The notes below the pieces were generated by a model. The model saw nothing but the letters and a program-made list of their open reading frames with translations, searched no databases and had not been told where the DNA came from. From NCBI RefSeq assembly GCF_001984125.1, contig NZ_MTQL01000007.1:682001-746000 (forward strand): 64,000 bases of DNA. Reading direction: 5' to 3'. Below, one piece after another: positions 63,513-64,000 of the stretch. Numbering within the stretch: the first letter of the stretch is position 1; the number at the start of each line of letters is the position of its first letter. A program made the translations under genes and the position numbers. This DNA is from Leifsonia sp. ALI-44-B. GTDB lineage: Bacteria; Actinomycetota; Actinomycetes; Actinomycetales; Microbacteriaceae.

Positions 63513-64000
63513 CCGCCGCCTTCTCCCACGGCGCCACGATCGGGAAGTAGCGCTCGAGGAAGTCGGTGACTGCTTCGGTGCGGGTCTCGACCGAGATCTC
63601 GGGCTTCGACCCGTCGTTGAGGCAGAACATGTCCTGGTTGCGGCGTTTCAGCAACCGGTCCATCTGTCGCAGCGACGACTTCAGGGTCGTCTCGATGTAC
63701 TTCACCTTGGCGTCGGTCTGCACGACGGCCTTGCCCGTCATGAGCGCGTAGTAGTGGTAGAGCGAGTTGGTCACCGAGATATCGGTGGCCGAGCGGAAGC
63801 GGCTCGCCGCGGTCTGCTTGAACTCGGCCGGGAACTCGTTCTCGAGCTCGCGCATGACGCTCTTGCGGAGCGGAGCGGCCGAATGCTCGAGGTGGCGCGT
63901 GGTGACCTTGCCGAAGCGGTCGCGCAGCAGTCGACGGTTCACTCGTGCGGCATTCTCGAAACCACTGCGCGACGGGTCGCTGTCACCCAGGCCGATGCGC
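63442..64000 (-). CDS. Stealth family sugar-phosphate transferase, C-terminal part (truncated by the window)
   Basis: 186 codons before the TAA at 63442; the frame is open through the window edge ([20 protein letters not shown] at the left end). The pattern [18 protein letters not shown] followed by [20 protein letters not shown] corresponds to conserved regions 3 and 4 of Stealth proteins, which transfer hexose-1-phosphate to build phosphate-linked capsule or wall polymers. The apparent Met start inside is just a GTG codon. Regions 1 and 2 and the catalytic part should lie beyond the window. Confidence 0.8.
   Translation of the reverse strand, partial: RIGLGDSDPSRSGFENAARVNRRLLRDRFGKVTTRHLEHSAAPLRKSVMRELENEFPAEFKQTAASRFRSATDISVTNSLYHYYALMTGKAVVQTDAKVKYIETTLKSSLRQMDRLLKRRNQDMFCLNDGSKPEISVETRTEAVTDFLERYFPIVAPWEKAAVSEAQAPKPAEARSKALRGSVHE

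Overview
The window is about 64 kb of high-GC actinobacterial chromosome centred on the replication origin. Gene content and order (rsmG-khpB-yidC-yidD-rnpA-rpmH | dnaA-oriC-dnaN-gnd-recF-DUF721-gyrB-gyrA-DUF3566, with parAB, trxAB and murJ on one side and the fhaA-fhaB-pstP-rodA-pbpA-pknA-pknB block on the other) are those of an Actinomycete. The NAD-type short Gnd, the CE1758/CE1759 flavin pair, the SRPBCC/APC/saccharopine dehydrogenase block and the overall protein style suggest the family Microbacteriaceae. I cannot name the genus from the sequence alone.

Layout. 1-9 kb: metabolic and membrane genes, namely a TPM-type C-terminal helical membrane protein, a molybdopterin oxidoreductase/FAD reductase/DUF6510 operon, a lipoprotein, an SRPBCC protein, and an APC permease with a saccharopine dehydrogenase-like enzyme. 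8.9-18.1 kb: an aquaporin convergent with a complete kdp potassium-pump operon (a 27-codon leader ORF, kdpF, A, B, C, D, E), with phased direct repeats in the presumed promoter. 18.4-19 kb: DUF3072 protein and tRNA-Leu(CAG). 19.1-28.1 kb: the seven-gene growth and cell-wall signalling operon (two FHA proteins, PP2C phosphatase, RodA, PBP2-class transpeptidase, two Ser/Thr kinases), overlapping start to stop from fhaA to pknA and transcribed toward the origin. 28.1-34.9 kb: a TrpG/PabA amidotransferase, a 52-aa membrane protein and a class E sortase, then crgA, rhomboid protease, cyclophilin, Nudix, FMN reductase and an LLM flavin monooxygenase. 35.1-35.4 kb: tRNA-Ala(TGC) and tRNA-Ile(GAT).

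35.4-47 kb is the replication block, all on the minus strand. The origin lies between dnaN and dnaA (44593-45525), with an AT-rich unwinding candidate and two opposed groups of DnaA boxes. 47.3-50.3 kb carries the ribosome/RNase P/membrane-insertion genes, followed by a 1.3-kb gene-free stretch with three perfect parS sites, then parA and parB. Two further perfect parS sites overlap the parA start codon and lie beyond parB. 54-62 kb holds a D-Ala-D-Ala ligase-like ATP-grasp enzyme, a PLP aminotransferase, TrxA, TrxB, the lipid II flippase MurJ and a large DUF6049 membrane protein. The window ends with a cyclic-nucleotide-phosphodiesterase-like enzyme and the 3' end of a Stealth-type sugar-phosphate transferase.

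The window therefore joins replication start (DnaA, DnaN, gyrase, RecF, DciA-like DUF721), segregation (ParABS) and envelope growth control (PknA/PknB, PstP, RodA, PbpA, CrgA, MurJ). I see no prophage, insertion sequence or CRISPR array. The most unusual observations are non-coding or very small: a tandem 19-bp repeat beside oriC, a DnaA box next to an 18-bp perfect palindrome at a convergent gene junction, a translationally coupled 27-codon membrane ORF ahead of kdpF, phased repeats in the kdp promoter, degenerate parS copies far from the main cluster, and many genes whose -10 box sits 6-8 nt before the ATG (leaderless mRNAs).
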